A program made the position numbers and the translations under genes. From NCBI GenBank assembly GCA_026770575.1, contig MU657213.1:291333-355332 (forward strand): a stretch of DNA of 64,000 bases, written 5' to 3'. Below are positions 40,992 through 50,120 of this stretch, piece by piece (the first letter of the stretch is position 1; each line of letters opens with the position of its first letter). The notes below the pieces were generated by a model. The model was not told the origin of the DNA and did not search any database. It saw nothing but the letters and a program-made list of their open reading frames with translations. The DNA is from Pelagophyceae sp. CCMP2097. Taxonomy: Eukaryota; Sar; Pelagophyceae.

Positions 40992-43985
40992 TCATGAGTC
41001 GTCCATGGAAGTGTCTTCGTCGGAAACGTCCACGGCGGTGGCGGCGGTCGACCCCGCCCGGGCCGGGGGCTCGTTGTCGAGGCCGAAGTTGGCGCGCGGG
41101 TCGCGTCGCGAGTGCTCGAGCGCAGCGAGGTCGTTGTCCGAAACTTGCACGGCGGTGGCGCGCGACGTCCCCGGGGAGTCGCTGCCTTTGGAAAGGTCCG
41201 GGTCGCGTCGCGACGGCCGTGCCGACGGCGGTGTTGACGGCCGCTCCGTCCGTGCGACCGACGGCGGTTCCGACGGCCGCGCCGAGTGCTCGAGCGCAGC
41301 GACGAGTTCGTTGCGCGCGTCCGCGAGGCCTTGGGCGTCGTGCCTCGCCCGGAACGGCCCCGCGACGCTCTCCAACGCTCTTCGCGTGGCCCAGTAGCCG
41401 GCGGAATAGTCAATCAGGAGCTCTGCACCGGCGGCCACTGGCCTGGTCACTTCGACGAAGACGTGGGGCCAGCCGCAAACGTCGACTTGAATAAATCGGC
41501 AGTTGCAATTCGCCACGCCGGCGTCGCTCGCAAACGCGTCGTGGCGCGCGTCGTTGATCGCCATCAACTCCGACCCGTACAAGCTTCCGGGCCCAGAGTC
41601 CAAACCGGCGCCTGGAAAAGGATCGATGACGAAGTCGCCCGTCAGATTAAAGGCAAAGCGCTCGCTGTTCACGTAGCCCAGTAGCGACGATGCGCGCAGT
41701 TCGTGGTATTCGCTCGTCTCGTGCAAAGCGCCAGAGTAGAGGCCGAGAACCTCGTGGTGTTTCAAATCAGCCTTTGCGTACGCGGCCGACTGCCCGCGCA
41801 GGTGTACCCGCGCGTCGTCGCAGACGACGGGCCGGACTTCGAGCTTCAACCCGGGCGTCTTCAACACGGTCACGACGGCGTCGCCTCGCTTATTCAAGTC
41901 GACGTGGACCATAGATGTGATTTGGTCCTCGAGTTGCGTTGTCCTTTGAAGACCGTAGATGTCCTTTGAAGACCGTAGATGTCCTTTGAAAGCCGTAGAT
42001 GTCCTTTGAAGACCGACGATGTCATTTGAAGACCTTGAGGCGCAAATAACCTTCCCTTTCGGCTTCTTCCGCCACGCTTCAAACGCAGCCTCGCGCTTCT
42101 GCCACGCCAATGGCGACGCGACGTAGGCGTCAACGGCGCCACGTTCAACGGCCGGAAAGAGAAAAGAGTGAGTCGGGAACCTCTGAGTGTCAAACTCCGG
42201 CAGCAGCCCGAGCAGCGCCTGCGCCGTTTCCCGCGACAGCGCGCCCGGCGGGAGAGCAGCGCCGGCCTCGGGGGGAGCCTTTGCTATCAAGTGGCCGTCT
42301 GAAGCGTAGTGGTCCAGCTCCCGCAGAGCCTCCAAAGCGCCGCCCCACGTCAAAGACTCAAAGACACAAACCGCGCCGCGGATCTGCCACTTGTCTCGCC
42401 ACTGCATCCGCGTCATGCCGGAGCAGTCGCCCTTTGATCGGCTGGCAACAGCTGATGGATTCCCGAGCCAGAGGCCGAACAAGGCCTCTGGTTTGAGGCC
42501 CTCGCGCTCCAAGACCCCCGCCAGCGCCAGCAGCTTTTGCGGCGACTCGCACGTACGCACGCTCACCGCCCACGGCTGGCGCAGGAAAGTTTGCTGGTAC
42601 GCCTCGTTGTCGAAAGTGATCCGAAGCAGTTCGTCCCTTGCAGCGACCATGCCAACAACGTCGTCCGCCACCAACCGCCGCCGCTTCGGCGCTGGGGCCG
42701 CACTCGACTTGGCCGCCGGGACCGCCGCCGCCGGTGCCGCGCGGGCAGTCGTCGCCCGCGTCGTCGACGTCGTCGTCGTTGCCGCCGCAAACGCCTGCCG
42801 CGAGATCGAAGCCGTCGCCTTCTCCACCGCAAACGCCGGCCGCGTTGTCGCAGGCGTCATCTCCGCCGCCGTAAACACCTGCCACGTCGTTTCAGGCGTC
42901 GCCTCCGCCGCCGCAAACGCCTGCCGCGCCGTCGTCGTCGTCTCCGCCGTAGACGCCGGCCGCTGCCGTTTCGGCGTCGAGACCACGGGCGACGAAACGA
43001 CGGGCGACTGCTGCGGCGGTTCTTCCGGCGGCGCCATTGGCGGCTTTGGCGCGGCGGCGGCCTTTGACGGCGGCGCCGCAACCTTCCTCGCCACCGGCAG
43101 TGCCTTGGGCCGCGCCGCCACCGGCGCTGTCGTGGGCCGCGCCACCGGCGGCACCTTTCGTCGCGCCGCCGCCACCGCCCTGGGCCCCGCCACCGCCGCC
43201 GCCGCGCCGCCGTCTTGTGTCGCGGTCCCGAAGCGGCTCGTCCGCTGCCGCGCTCGGCCGGCCGACGGCTTGCGGAGCTGCTGGGCGACGAAAGAGGCGT
43301 GAGCCTCTCGGCCGTGCGGGTTTGCGTGCCACTTGACGCAGTACACTTTGACGGCGCCGCCCGGGCCGGCCGACTGCTTCGCCAGGTTCGCCGCCGCCGC
43401 GTTGCCGCACTGCGCGAGCTCTCCGACGGTCGTCCACTTGACGCTCTCGACGGTGGCGGGGTAGTAGAGCGCCCTGCCCTTGAACTGTGCCTCGACGTAC
43501 TTGCCCACGGCAGGCCACTCAGCGGGCACCGCCGCGGCCGTCTCGGCCAGTCCGGCGGGAGGCCGCGTCGCGGCAAGAGGCGCGACCGACGCCGCCGTGG
43601 CCATCAGCTCGTCGTCGTCGTCGTCGCCGAGCCGCCGGCAGCTGCAGGCTTCGCCGGGCCGCTCGACTTTGAAGCGCGGCGGTCCGTCGGCGTAGCGGAG
43701 AAGATTTGCGTCATGAAGTTTCAAGTACCCAGCTTCACCGACGCGCGGGACGGTGCGCGGGGCCAAGGCCTCCAACGCCACGTCGAGCGGCCCCGACGCG
43801 AGGGCGGCGTCAAAGTAGGCCGCGGCGACGACGGAGACCTCTTCCAGGAGCCGTGCCCACCTACAGCGGCGGGGCCGTCGCACGCGGCGCTCGTCCCGGG
43901 GTTGCGCGGGGGGCACAATGTCGGATCGAGCCTCTGTGATACCGCGCCCGTTGCACCGTCCTCGCCGCGACAGTGTTCCAATCAT
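40992..43985 (-). CDS. SET-domain protein with long low-complexity middle
   Basis: Probable chromatin lysine methyltransferase. The open frame runs to ATG 43985, but a ctgtag acceptor at 43861 suggests the exon really starts at 43860 with WARLLEEVSVVAAAYFD. Order: a helical N-domain (LLEEVSVVAAAYF, YLKLHDANLLRYADG), a PWWP/Tudor-like strand set (GRALYYPATVESVKW, AVKVYCVKWHANPHGREA), ~250 residues of Ala/Thr/Pro low complexity, a region PWAVSVRTCESPQKLLALAG, a 20-bp minisatellite, and a C-terminal SET domain: LGLYSGALHETSEYHEL, SERFAFNLTGDFVID, SELMAINDARHD, NCNCRFIQVD, AGAELLIDYSAGYW. The N-x-H-S motif is replaced by INDAR ... NCNC. The tail is Arg/Ser/acidic and ends DEDTSMDDS. No stop intervenes, so the whole is translated if not spliced. 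Confidence 0.8.
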   Translation of the reverse strand: MIGTLSRRGRCNGRGITEARSDIVPPAQPRDERRVRRPRRCRWARLLEEVSVVAAAYFDAALASGPLDVALEALAPRTVPRVGEAGYLKLHDANLLRYADGPPRFKVERPGEACSCRRLGDDDDDELMATAASVAPLAATRPPAGLAETAAAVPAEWPAVGKYVEAQFKGRALYYPATVESVKWTTVGELAQCGNAAAANLAKQSAGPGGAVKVYCVKWHANPHGREAHASFVAQQLRKPSAGRARQRTSRFGTATQDGGAAAAVAGPRAVAAARRKVPPVARPTTAPVAARPKALPVARKVAAPPSKAAAAPKPPMAPPEEPPQQSPVVSSPVVSTPKRQRPASTAETTTTARQAFAAAEATPETTWQVFTAAEMTPATTRPAFAVEKATASISRQAFAAATTTTSTTRATTARAAPAAAVPAAKSSAAPAPKRRRLVADDVVGMVAARDELLRITFDNEAYQQTFLRQPWAVSVRTCESPQKLLALAGVLEREGLKPEALFGLWLGNPSAVASRSKGDCSGMTRMQWRDKWQIRGAVCVFESLTWGGALEALRELDHYASDGHLIAKAPPEAGAALPPGALSRETAQALLGLLPEFDTQRFPTHSFLFPAVERGAVDAYVASPLAWQKREAAFEAWRKKPKGKVICASRSSNDIVGLQRTSTAFKGHLRSSKDIYGLQRTTQLEDQITSMVHVDLNKRGDAVVTVLKTPGLKLEVRPVVCDDARVHLRGQSAAYAKADLKHHEVLGLYSGALHETSEYHELRASSLLGYVNSERFAFNLTGDFVIDPFPGAGLDSGPGSLYGSELMAINDARHDAFASDAGVANCNCRFIQVDVCGWPHVFVEVTRPVAAGAELLIDYSAGYWATRRALESVAGPFRARHDAQGLADARNELVAALEHSARPSEPPSVARTERPSTPPSARPSRRDPDLSKGSDSPGTSRATAVQVSDNDLAALEHSRRDPRANFGLDNEPPARAGSTAATAVDVSDEDTSMDDS
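41941..42036 (-). repeat. 20-bp minisatellite, about five units
   Basis: GTCCTTTGAAGACCGTAGAT and close variants repeat at exactly 20-bp spacing. It lies inside the SET reading frame and encodes phrases such as KDIYGLQRT and TAFKGHLRSS in turn. Confidence 0.95.
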
Positions 43986-44015
43986 CGTCCGACGCAGAGC
44001 CTCGCGTCGCGTCTT

Positions 44016-45434
44016 TCACAACCTGCTCGTTGGGCGACTCGCCGAGGAATCCGCAGTCGTCGAGGACGAGGACCTATCGACGGCGTCGGCGGCGGCCGGC
44101 GACGTCTTGCGAGGCATCCCTCTCGACCGTCGCTTCTGACGCTCCTTTTCCGTCGACGTGCCCGCGGCGCACGAGCGACGTACCGTGAGGCCGCTCCGGT
44201 GCCGCGTCGCGCCGAGCGCGCCGTCGAGGTCTTCGCGCGCGACGCGGCGGCCGCCGCCGTAGACGTGAAGCTCGTCGGGCTGATCGCTCTGCGCGCCGCC
44301 GCAGCGATCGACGTTGAATCCGCAGAGGACGGTAAACGTCGCGTCGCTGCAGTCGTCGCCGCTTTTGTGGCGGTCTGCGGCGGCGACGCAGACGGTGGCG
44401 CGCGAGACGTGGACGAGGCGGTCGAGCCAGTGCCATGCCGCCGCGGCGGTACGGTCGCCGTTCGGGTCGACGGCTGCAACGCGGCATTCGCGCTCGAGGT
44501 CGGTAGAGTCGCGAGCGAGGATGCAGAGGCACTCGTCGCGCAAGTCGTGCGCCGGCTCGTGCGGCGAGAAGATGCGCACCTCGGAGCTCGACGGGTAGCG
44601 GCCGTCGTGCGGCGATCCGCAGTCGTCGAGCGCGAACGAAATGAGGTCGGCCACACACTCGGCAACATCCACCCGGCCGTCGAGCGCCCGCGCCACGAGG
44701 TCGGCATTCGCGCGATGCGCTACCCAAGCGGCCGCCACGCGCGATGCGACGTCCAGCAGCGACCCCGCGGCCAACAGGCCCGCGAGCTGCAGGTGCGTCA
44801 CGGCCACGCACGGGCCTTGCGGCGACGCCGCCACGACGCCGACGCCGACGAAGACGTCGCCCGGCCACTCCCTCGCGCCGTCGGCGGCGGCGCGGTGGCC
44901 CCGCACGGTGAGGACGAGGGCACCCTCTCCAAGCTCGGTGATGGCCGCCTTGAGGCCGTTTCGCGCCGCGCCGCCGTCGTCGCGCGCCGCCTCGTCGTCT
45001 TCCGACAGCGCGCTGAGCGCGTCGGCGGCCGGCGCGGCTCGCACGTCGTGGCGCACCGCCAAAGACAAGCCTTTGCCGCCCGTCGAGGCTGTGAGGCCGA
45101 GGTCGAGGCGCGACGGCCGCGCGTGCGATACGTTGCCCAAGAGTTTTTGCAGCGCGGTCGACGACTGCGACACGCCCGCGGCGTGCGCCTCGACGCACTC
45201 AGCTTCGCCCGCATCTTTTTCAGCGGCGCTGCCGGCGGCCCAGGGCCCCAAAACGTCTTCGAGGTTGGCGGGCGTAATCCACTTGTTTCTTTTGTGGAGC
45301 GAGACGTCCACTAAACGGAGCTCGGTGTGGACCGCGCGCACGTAAAGAGGTTTGGACGAATCGAAGCCGCGGACGCGCACGGGCGTCTTCTGCTGCATGC
45401 ACGAAACGAGCTGCGCCACGGTCATCGTCGCCAT
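44016..45434 (-). CDS. Unassigned 472-residue protein, possibly the 5' part of the SET gene
   Basis: The frame opens at ATG 45434 (MATMTVAQLVSCMQQ) and is uninterrupted to 44016. Ordered stretches include KTPVRVRGFDSSKPLYVRAV, GALVLTVRGHRAAAD, VAVTHLQLAGLLAAGS, VDVAECVADLISFAL and FTVLCGFNVDRCGG; I do not recognise a family. The end is Ser/Thr-rich (DRSSSSTTADSSAS). A gttgtg donor at 44022 leaves two bases of a codon, and the acceptor before 43860 supplies one, so splicing would join this frame to the SET protein in phase (giving a ~1,430-residue product). I list it separately because that intron's donor is weak. Low complexity is modest compared with the neighbour. Confidence 0.55.
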   Translation of the reverse strand: MATMTVAQLVSCMQQKTPVRVRGFDSSKPLYVRAVHTELRLVDVSLHKRNKWITPANLEDVLGPWAAGSAAEKDAGEAECVEAHAAGVSQSSTALQKLLGNVSHARPSRLDLGLTASTGGKGLSLAVRHDVRAAPAADALSALSEDDEAARDDGGAARNGLKAAITELGEGALVLTVRGHRAAADGAREWPGDVFVGVGVVAASPQGPCVAVTHLQLAGLLAAGSLLDVASRVAAAWVAHRANADLVARALDGRVDVAECVADLISFALDDCGSPHDGRYPSSSEVRIFSPHEPAHDLRDECLCILARDSTDLERECRVAAVDPNGDRTAAAAWHWLDRLVHVSRATVCVAAADRHKSGDDCSDATFTVLCGFNVDRCGGAQSDQPDELHVYGGGRRVAREDLDGALGATRHRSGLTVRRSCAAGTSTEKERQKRRSRGMPRKTSPAAADAVDRSSSSTTADSSASRPTSRL

Positions 45435-45938
45435 CGCAGCGGCGCCCGGGCCGCCGCTGGACCGGCAGAGGCCGCTCGGTCCTCGCTATATCGACGGGCG
45501 CGCCGCCGATGCAGAGGTGTTTTTGGCCGGCGAGGCGGCACACCAGCCGACCACCGGCCTGAGGGGATGCGAGGCGCAGCGAGGCAGGCGACCCCGACCT
45601 CGAGAGCGCGCCTCTGTGGTCGCTGAAAAACCTCTCAGAAGCTTTTTAAAAGTGCAGCTGCACCTAGGCCTGCTTGTCCGAAGTTGTCGGGGCCTATGTG
45701 GTCGCCGCTTCGACGGCGGCATCCACCGACCTGCACGGCGCGCTTCGGGGTTTGAGAATGATCGCTTAAATTTCGATGCAAGGGGGCGCGGCGTGCTCGG
45801 ACCCGTGCTTGCGACGCCGACGACCTTTCCTAGGTGGGAATTCCTACTTTGATGAAAAAGGCGGCAACTCGCACATTCTGCAATTTCGGCGTTTGGAGAA
45901 GGGTCCGAGGTGGGTGACGCGTCGTCTCCAGGCGCCTG
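45435..45938. promoter_or_regulatory. Divergent intergenic region
   Basis: About 500 bp between divergent starts. No repeat or clear core promoter motif seen; composition drops in GC near 45760-45900. Confidence 0.4.
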
Positions 45939-48900
45939 ATGAACCTCTTCACGCTGCTTCTGCTGTCGACGTGCGCGTTCGCCGAGCCGTGGACGTGGAC
46001 GCCGCAGGTCCAGGCGAAATCGCCGACGCGGCGGAGGCCCGGGTGCGTGAAAAGTGAGGAGAGAGCGGCGTCGCGGGGACTCCCACTCGTGTTCAACGGC
46101 GCCGTCGGGCGGCTCGGACGCCGTCGGCACGTCCGGAACGCATATCCGTGGGCCCCCTTGCACGCGGGCCGAGCCGGAGGCTGCGGCGGCGCGTCGTCCC
46201 CCGCGGGACCGCGCGCGGTGACAGCGTGGGGACGACGGCGTCTTCTAGGCTCTCGGGCCTGGTTCGGCGAGCGACGGTCTTCGCCGATGGCTCGGGCGTG
46301 CAGCAGGCTGAAAAGCCGCGGCGTCTGGCGGTCGTGTCCGAGTCGAGCATCGCGCGCCCGGAGCTCGACGCCCGCGCCTATCGCGTCGTCTCGCTGGCCA
46401 ATGGCCTCGTCGCGCTGCTCGTCTCCGACCCCGAAGCAGACGAGGCCGGCGCCGCGCTCAGCGTGCGCGCGGGTGCGGAACCGCGTCGGTGAACAGTCGC
46501 AGCGATGACGACGCGAGACGCGCGCCGGAACCCACGCCCCTTAGGCTCGTTTGACGACTCTCGGCCGGGCCTGGCTCACCTCCATGAACACATGCTGTTT
46601 CTCGGAACGAAGAAGTATTCCGGTGATGACGACTACGAAGACTTCCTCAGCTCGCACGGCGGCGGCTCCAACGCGTACACGGGAGACGAAGAGACTTGCT
46701 TCTACTTGTCCGTGAACGCAGACGAGCTGGACGGCGCTTTGGATCGTTTCGCGCAGTTCTTTGTGGAACCTTTGCTCAGCGCCGACTGCGTCACACGAGA
46801 AGTCAAGGCCGTCGACTCGGAGCACGCCATGTCGCTGAACGACGACAACTGGAGGTTGATGTCCGTTTTGAAGACGACGGTGGCAAAGGGCCACCCGTTT
46901 TCGAAATTCGCCACGGGCACGGAGGCCACTCTGATTCCGCCGGGCGAGTCGGGCGAGACGCTGATGCGCGAGCTGCGGAGGTGGCACGAGCAGTTTTACG
47001 TGGCGGAAGCCATGCGCTTGGTTGTGGTTGGCAAGGAGTCTCTGGACGAGCTCGAAGACGTCATCCTTGCAAACGGCCGCTTCGGCGCCATCCCCTCGAA
47101 AGCCGCGCCCGCCGACGCCGCGGACGCAGCGGATGGCGCGCCCGTCGCCGCGGACGCAGCGGTGGCCGCCGTGCGCCTCGCCGCCGTGCGCCTCGCCGCT
47201 TTGAAGTCCATTTCCGGCCGACCCGAGCCGTGGGCGAAATCCTCGAGGGCGAAGATGGTCGACGCCGTGGCGGTTCGGAGCATCAAGTCGCTGCAGCTCA
47301 TCTTTCCTATTTTCCCCAAGCGAGTCCTGCACGACAAGTTTGGCGTCGGGGTGACGCCGGAAATTGTCGCCTCTCACCTTTTAGGACACGAGGCCTCCGC
47401 GACGCTGCACTCGAGACTGCGCGCCGCGGGCTACATCGAGTCTTTAAGCTGCGGCATCGCGGCGCAGTTTGAAGACGCGCAATTATTTGAAATTTCGTTG
47501 GAGTTGACGGATTTAGGCGCTTCCAAACGTCTGGACATCCTCCGCCTTTGCTGGAGGTGGATCGGCGTGGTGAAGCGCAGCGACGCATCCGCGCTGGAGC
47601 AGGCGGCCAACGAGCTGAAGCAGCTCCAGGCGACGCGGTTCCGGTTCCAGGAGCGCAACTCCGGTACGTCGGAGGCACCGCGGCGGGCCATGACCGTCGT
47701 CTGTAGGCACTGCCGACTTTGCTGCGGATTTAGCGGACAACCTCTGGGACTTTCCGACGCAGCCTCTGGCGGGCCCGGCGCTCGTCGGGGCGCACGACGC
47801 CGGCGCTTTGACCGCGGTTTTCGACGAGCTGACGCCGGCCAACGTCTTGGTCATGAACGTCTCCCCCGACGCTGCCGAGCTCGGTGACTTTGGCGACGGA
47901 GAATGGTCCTTTGAGAAGTGGCACGGGGCGCAGTACCGTTCGAGGGGGATTTCTTCGAAAATGAAAAACGTTTTTCAAAAAGAGCTCGACGGTGAGTACC
48001 TCGAGTCCGATTCTTCAATCTCGCCGTTGGACGCCGAGAACGCGGCATCGCCGCGCCTGTTCCCCATGGCGCTGCCTCGGCGGAATGAATTTGTGACGAA
48101 TGATTTCGACATTTTGACCAAGACTGCCGCGGGCGACCTTGGCGTCTTCCGCGTCTCGCCGCAGTTGTGGCGCCGAACAGACTACGGCGACGCGCCTTTA
48201 TCCGTCTCCGCGAGGCCGTCTCCGAAAGTCATCGTGCGCGCTTTGTTGCGAGGTGACGCTGCACCGCTGACGGCGGAGGCCTTTGCTCTGACGGAAGTCT
48301 TCTGCTCCTATGTAACTTCCGAGCTGAACTACGAGGCCTACGACGCTTCCCTCGCGGGCTGCCACTTTACGATCTCCTCGAGCCGCAACGGCCTTTTGTT
48401 CAAGGTGACGTCCTTTGCCGCCCACGCCGACGCTTTGTTAAAGCTGGCTTTGGAAAAGGTTGTCGAGCTCGCCACCGAGACGGTGACCGACGCACCGGCT
48501 CTGGCGCAGCAGCGCTCGAAGTTTGATATCGAGCGCGCGGAAATGCAGGACCGGTACGAGGACTCCGCCAGAGACGAACCGGCCTCTTTAGCCTCGACGG
48601 CCGTTCGTTTCACGATGACCACGAATTCCATTTCGACGGACGCCGTCGCCGGCGCTTTGAAGACGGCGACGCTCTCCAAGGCGCAGGCCGAGGTGCGGCG
48701 GCGTCTGTCCGTTGCCACGCTGGAGATGTACGTCGCAGGCAACGTAGACGACCAAAAGGCAGTCGACCTTTTCAATGCAGTGGCCAATTCGGCAAACATC
48801 GCCGTCGATGCCACTTTGTCGAACGCGCCGGAGCCGGCGCGCAAGGACGTGTTGGCCGTAAAAGGCGACGTGTTGGCCGTAAAATTGCCAAAAGGCGACG

Positions 48901-49769
48901 CTGGCACCGCCGTGGAATTAAGAGCCATCCGCCGCTCCGAGTCGCCTCGCTTGCGCTTCGTCGGCGACGCCTTGGAGGCCGGGGCCGGTGCAGACGAGGA
49001 GGAAGATGGAGATGAGGACCCGAACTCTGCGGCGGAACTCCACTGGCAGATCGGCCGCGCGGGTGACGACGCCGACGCTGCCCGCCACGGCTGGGCGAAG
49101 GCGTCGGTGCGCGACGCGGCGTGCTCTCTTTTAGGAAGGCTGGCACAGCAGTCGGCTTTCCATCAATTACGAACGGTGGAACAGCTGGGCTACGTCGCAG
49201 ACGCGGGCGCAGACGCGCAGGCCGGCGTCATCGGATTGCGGTGCGCCGTGCAGTCGGCTTCGAACTCGCCTTTGGCGCTCGAGGAGAGGATCGAGGCATG
49301 GCTAGCCCTCTTCCGTTCACAAGTCGAAGCCATGCCTGAGACTGAACTCTTCGAAAAGCGTGCAGGCTTGGCGGACCTCTTGACGCAGCGGTCCTCCTCG
49401 CTCGGCGACGTCGTCGCCCGCGACTGGAGCGAGATATCGTCGAAGCGGCTCTCGTTCTCGCACGCCGCGAAAAGAGCTGTCGCTGTGCGGACTTTGACCA
49501 AGCAGCATCTCTTACAACTTTTAGACACGCACGTCGTAATCGGCGCGCCGGAGCGCCGGCTGCTTAGAGCGCGCGTCTTCGCGCCGGGGCTCGCCGACGC
49601 TGCTGGTGGAACGGGCGCTTTGCGGTCGTTTTCAGCCGTCGAAGCGTTCAAATCGACGCTGGAAAAGTGGCAGCCGCCCGTGCGCTACGGCGAGCCCGGC
49701 GCGCCCGTCGTGCCGCCGTCCGAAGGGCCGCGGCGGCCGCGCGGCGAAGCTTTAGCCGACGAAGAATAG
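45939..49769 (+). CDS. Secreted M16 zinc metalloprotease (insulin-degrading enzyme type)
   Basis: Peptidase of the insulysin/nardilysin group, about 1,180 residues. Exon 1 at 45939 codes a signal peptide (NLFTLLLLSTCAFAEPW), pointing to the secretory route, unlike cytosolic animal IDE. Exon 2 begins about 46249; its end joins at 46480 in phase to GSFDDSRPGLAHLHEHML at 46544. The zinc site is HLHEH (HxxEH type) with the distal Glu in AVDSEHAMSLNDDNWR. GHPFSKFATGT is the typical following loop. A third junction at about 47665/47708 joins ERNSG to TADFAADLADNLW. Domain 3 and 4 signatures include LNYEAYDASLAGCHF and FHQLRTVEQLGYVAD. An internal 21-bp duplication (VLAVKGD repeated) and Ala/Asp-rich insert near 47110-47200 are lineage additions. 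The exact donor of exon 1 is uncertain. Confidence 0.9.
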
Positions 49770-50120
49770 AACCCCACACAAATGTCCTTGTTGTTGTACA
49801 ATGGTGGTAGGGAGCAGACTCCGCTACATGTAACAAATCGCACGCGTTCCGCAAGACGGAGTCGCCTCAGGGGGGAGGGCGGACGAAAGCAGGCCCCTTT
49901 GTCCGCACGGATCCAACCTTCGCCGACTCTTCGCAGCGGCCTTTTGGCGATAACAACACGTTTCAAAGTCGGAGCGACGGCCCGCAAGAGGCGATGCCGC
50001 CGGCCGGCGCCTGCTAGCGCAGCCTCCGTGGCCTCTTGACGCCGTCATCGCCGGCGGCTCCGTTTGTCTTTGCTCTTCGGACTTGTCTCAGGCCGGTCTC
50101 GGAACCGGCCTCGGAAGGCC
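49770..50120. other. Intergenic region
   Basis: 350 bp between two plus-strand genes; no coding potential recognised. It should hold the promoter of the DnaJ gene. Confidence 0.4.

Noticed and set aside
41941..42036. CRISPR-like array
   Set aside because: Units are contiguous 20-mers with no spacers, in a eukaryotic coding frame; it is a minisatellite.
43215..45314. 699-codon plus-strand frame opposite the SET gene
   Set aside because: Composition is Arg/Ala/Val-heavy with no motif, and it spans two minus-strand frames with better protein character.
49782..50039. 85-codon plus-strand frame between protease and DnaJ genes
   Set aside because: No domain, odd composition, and it sits in the expected promoter/UTR space.
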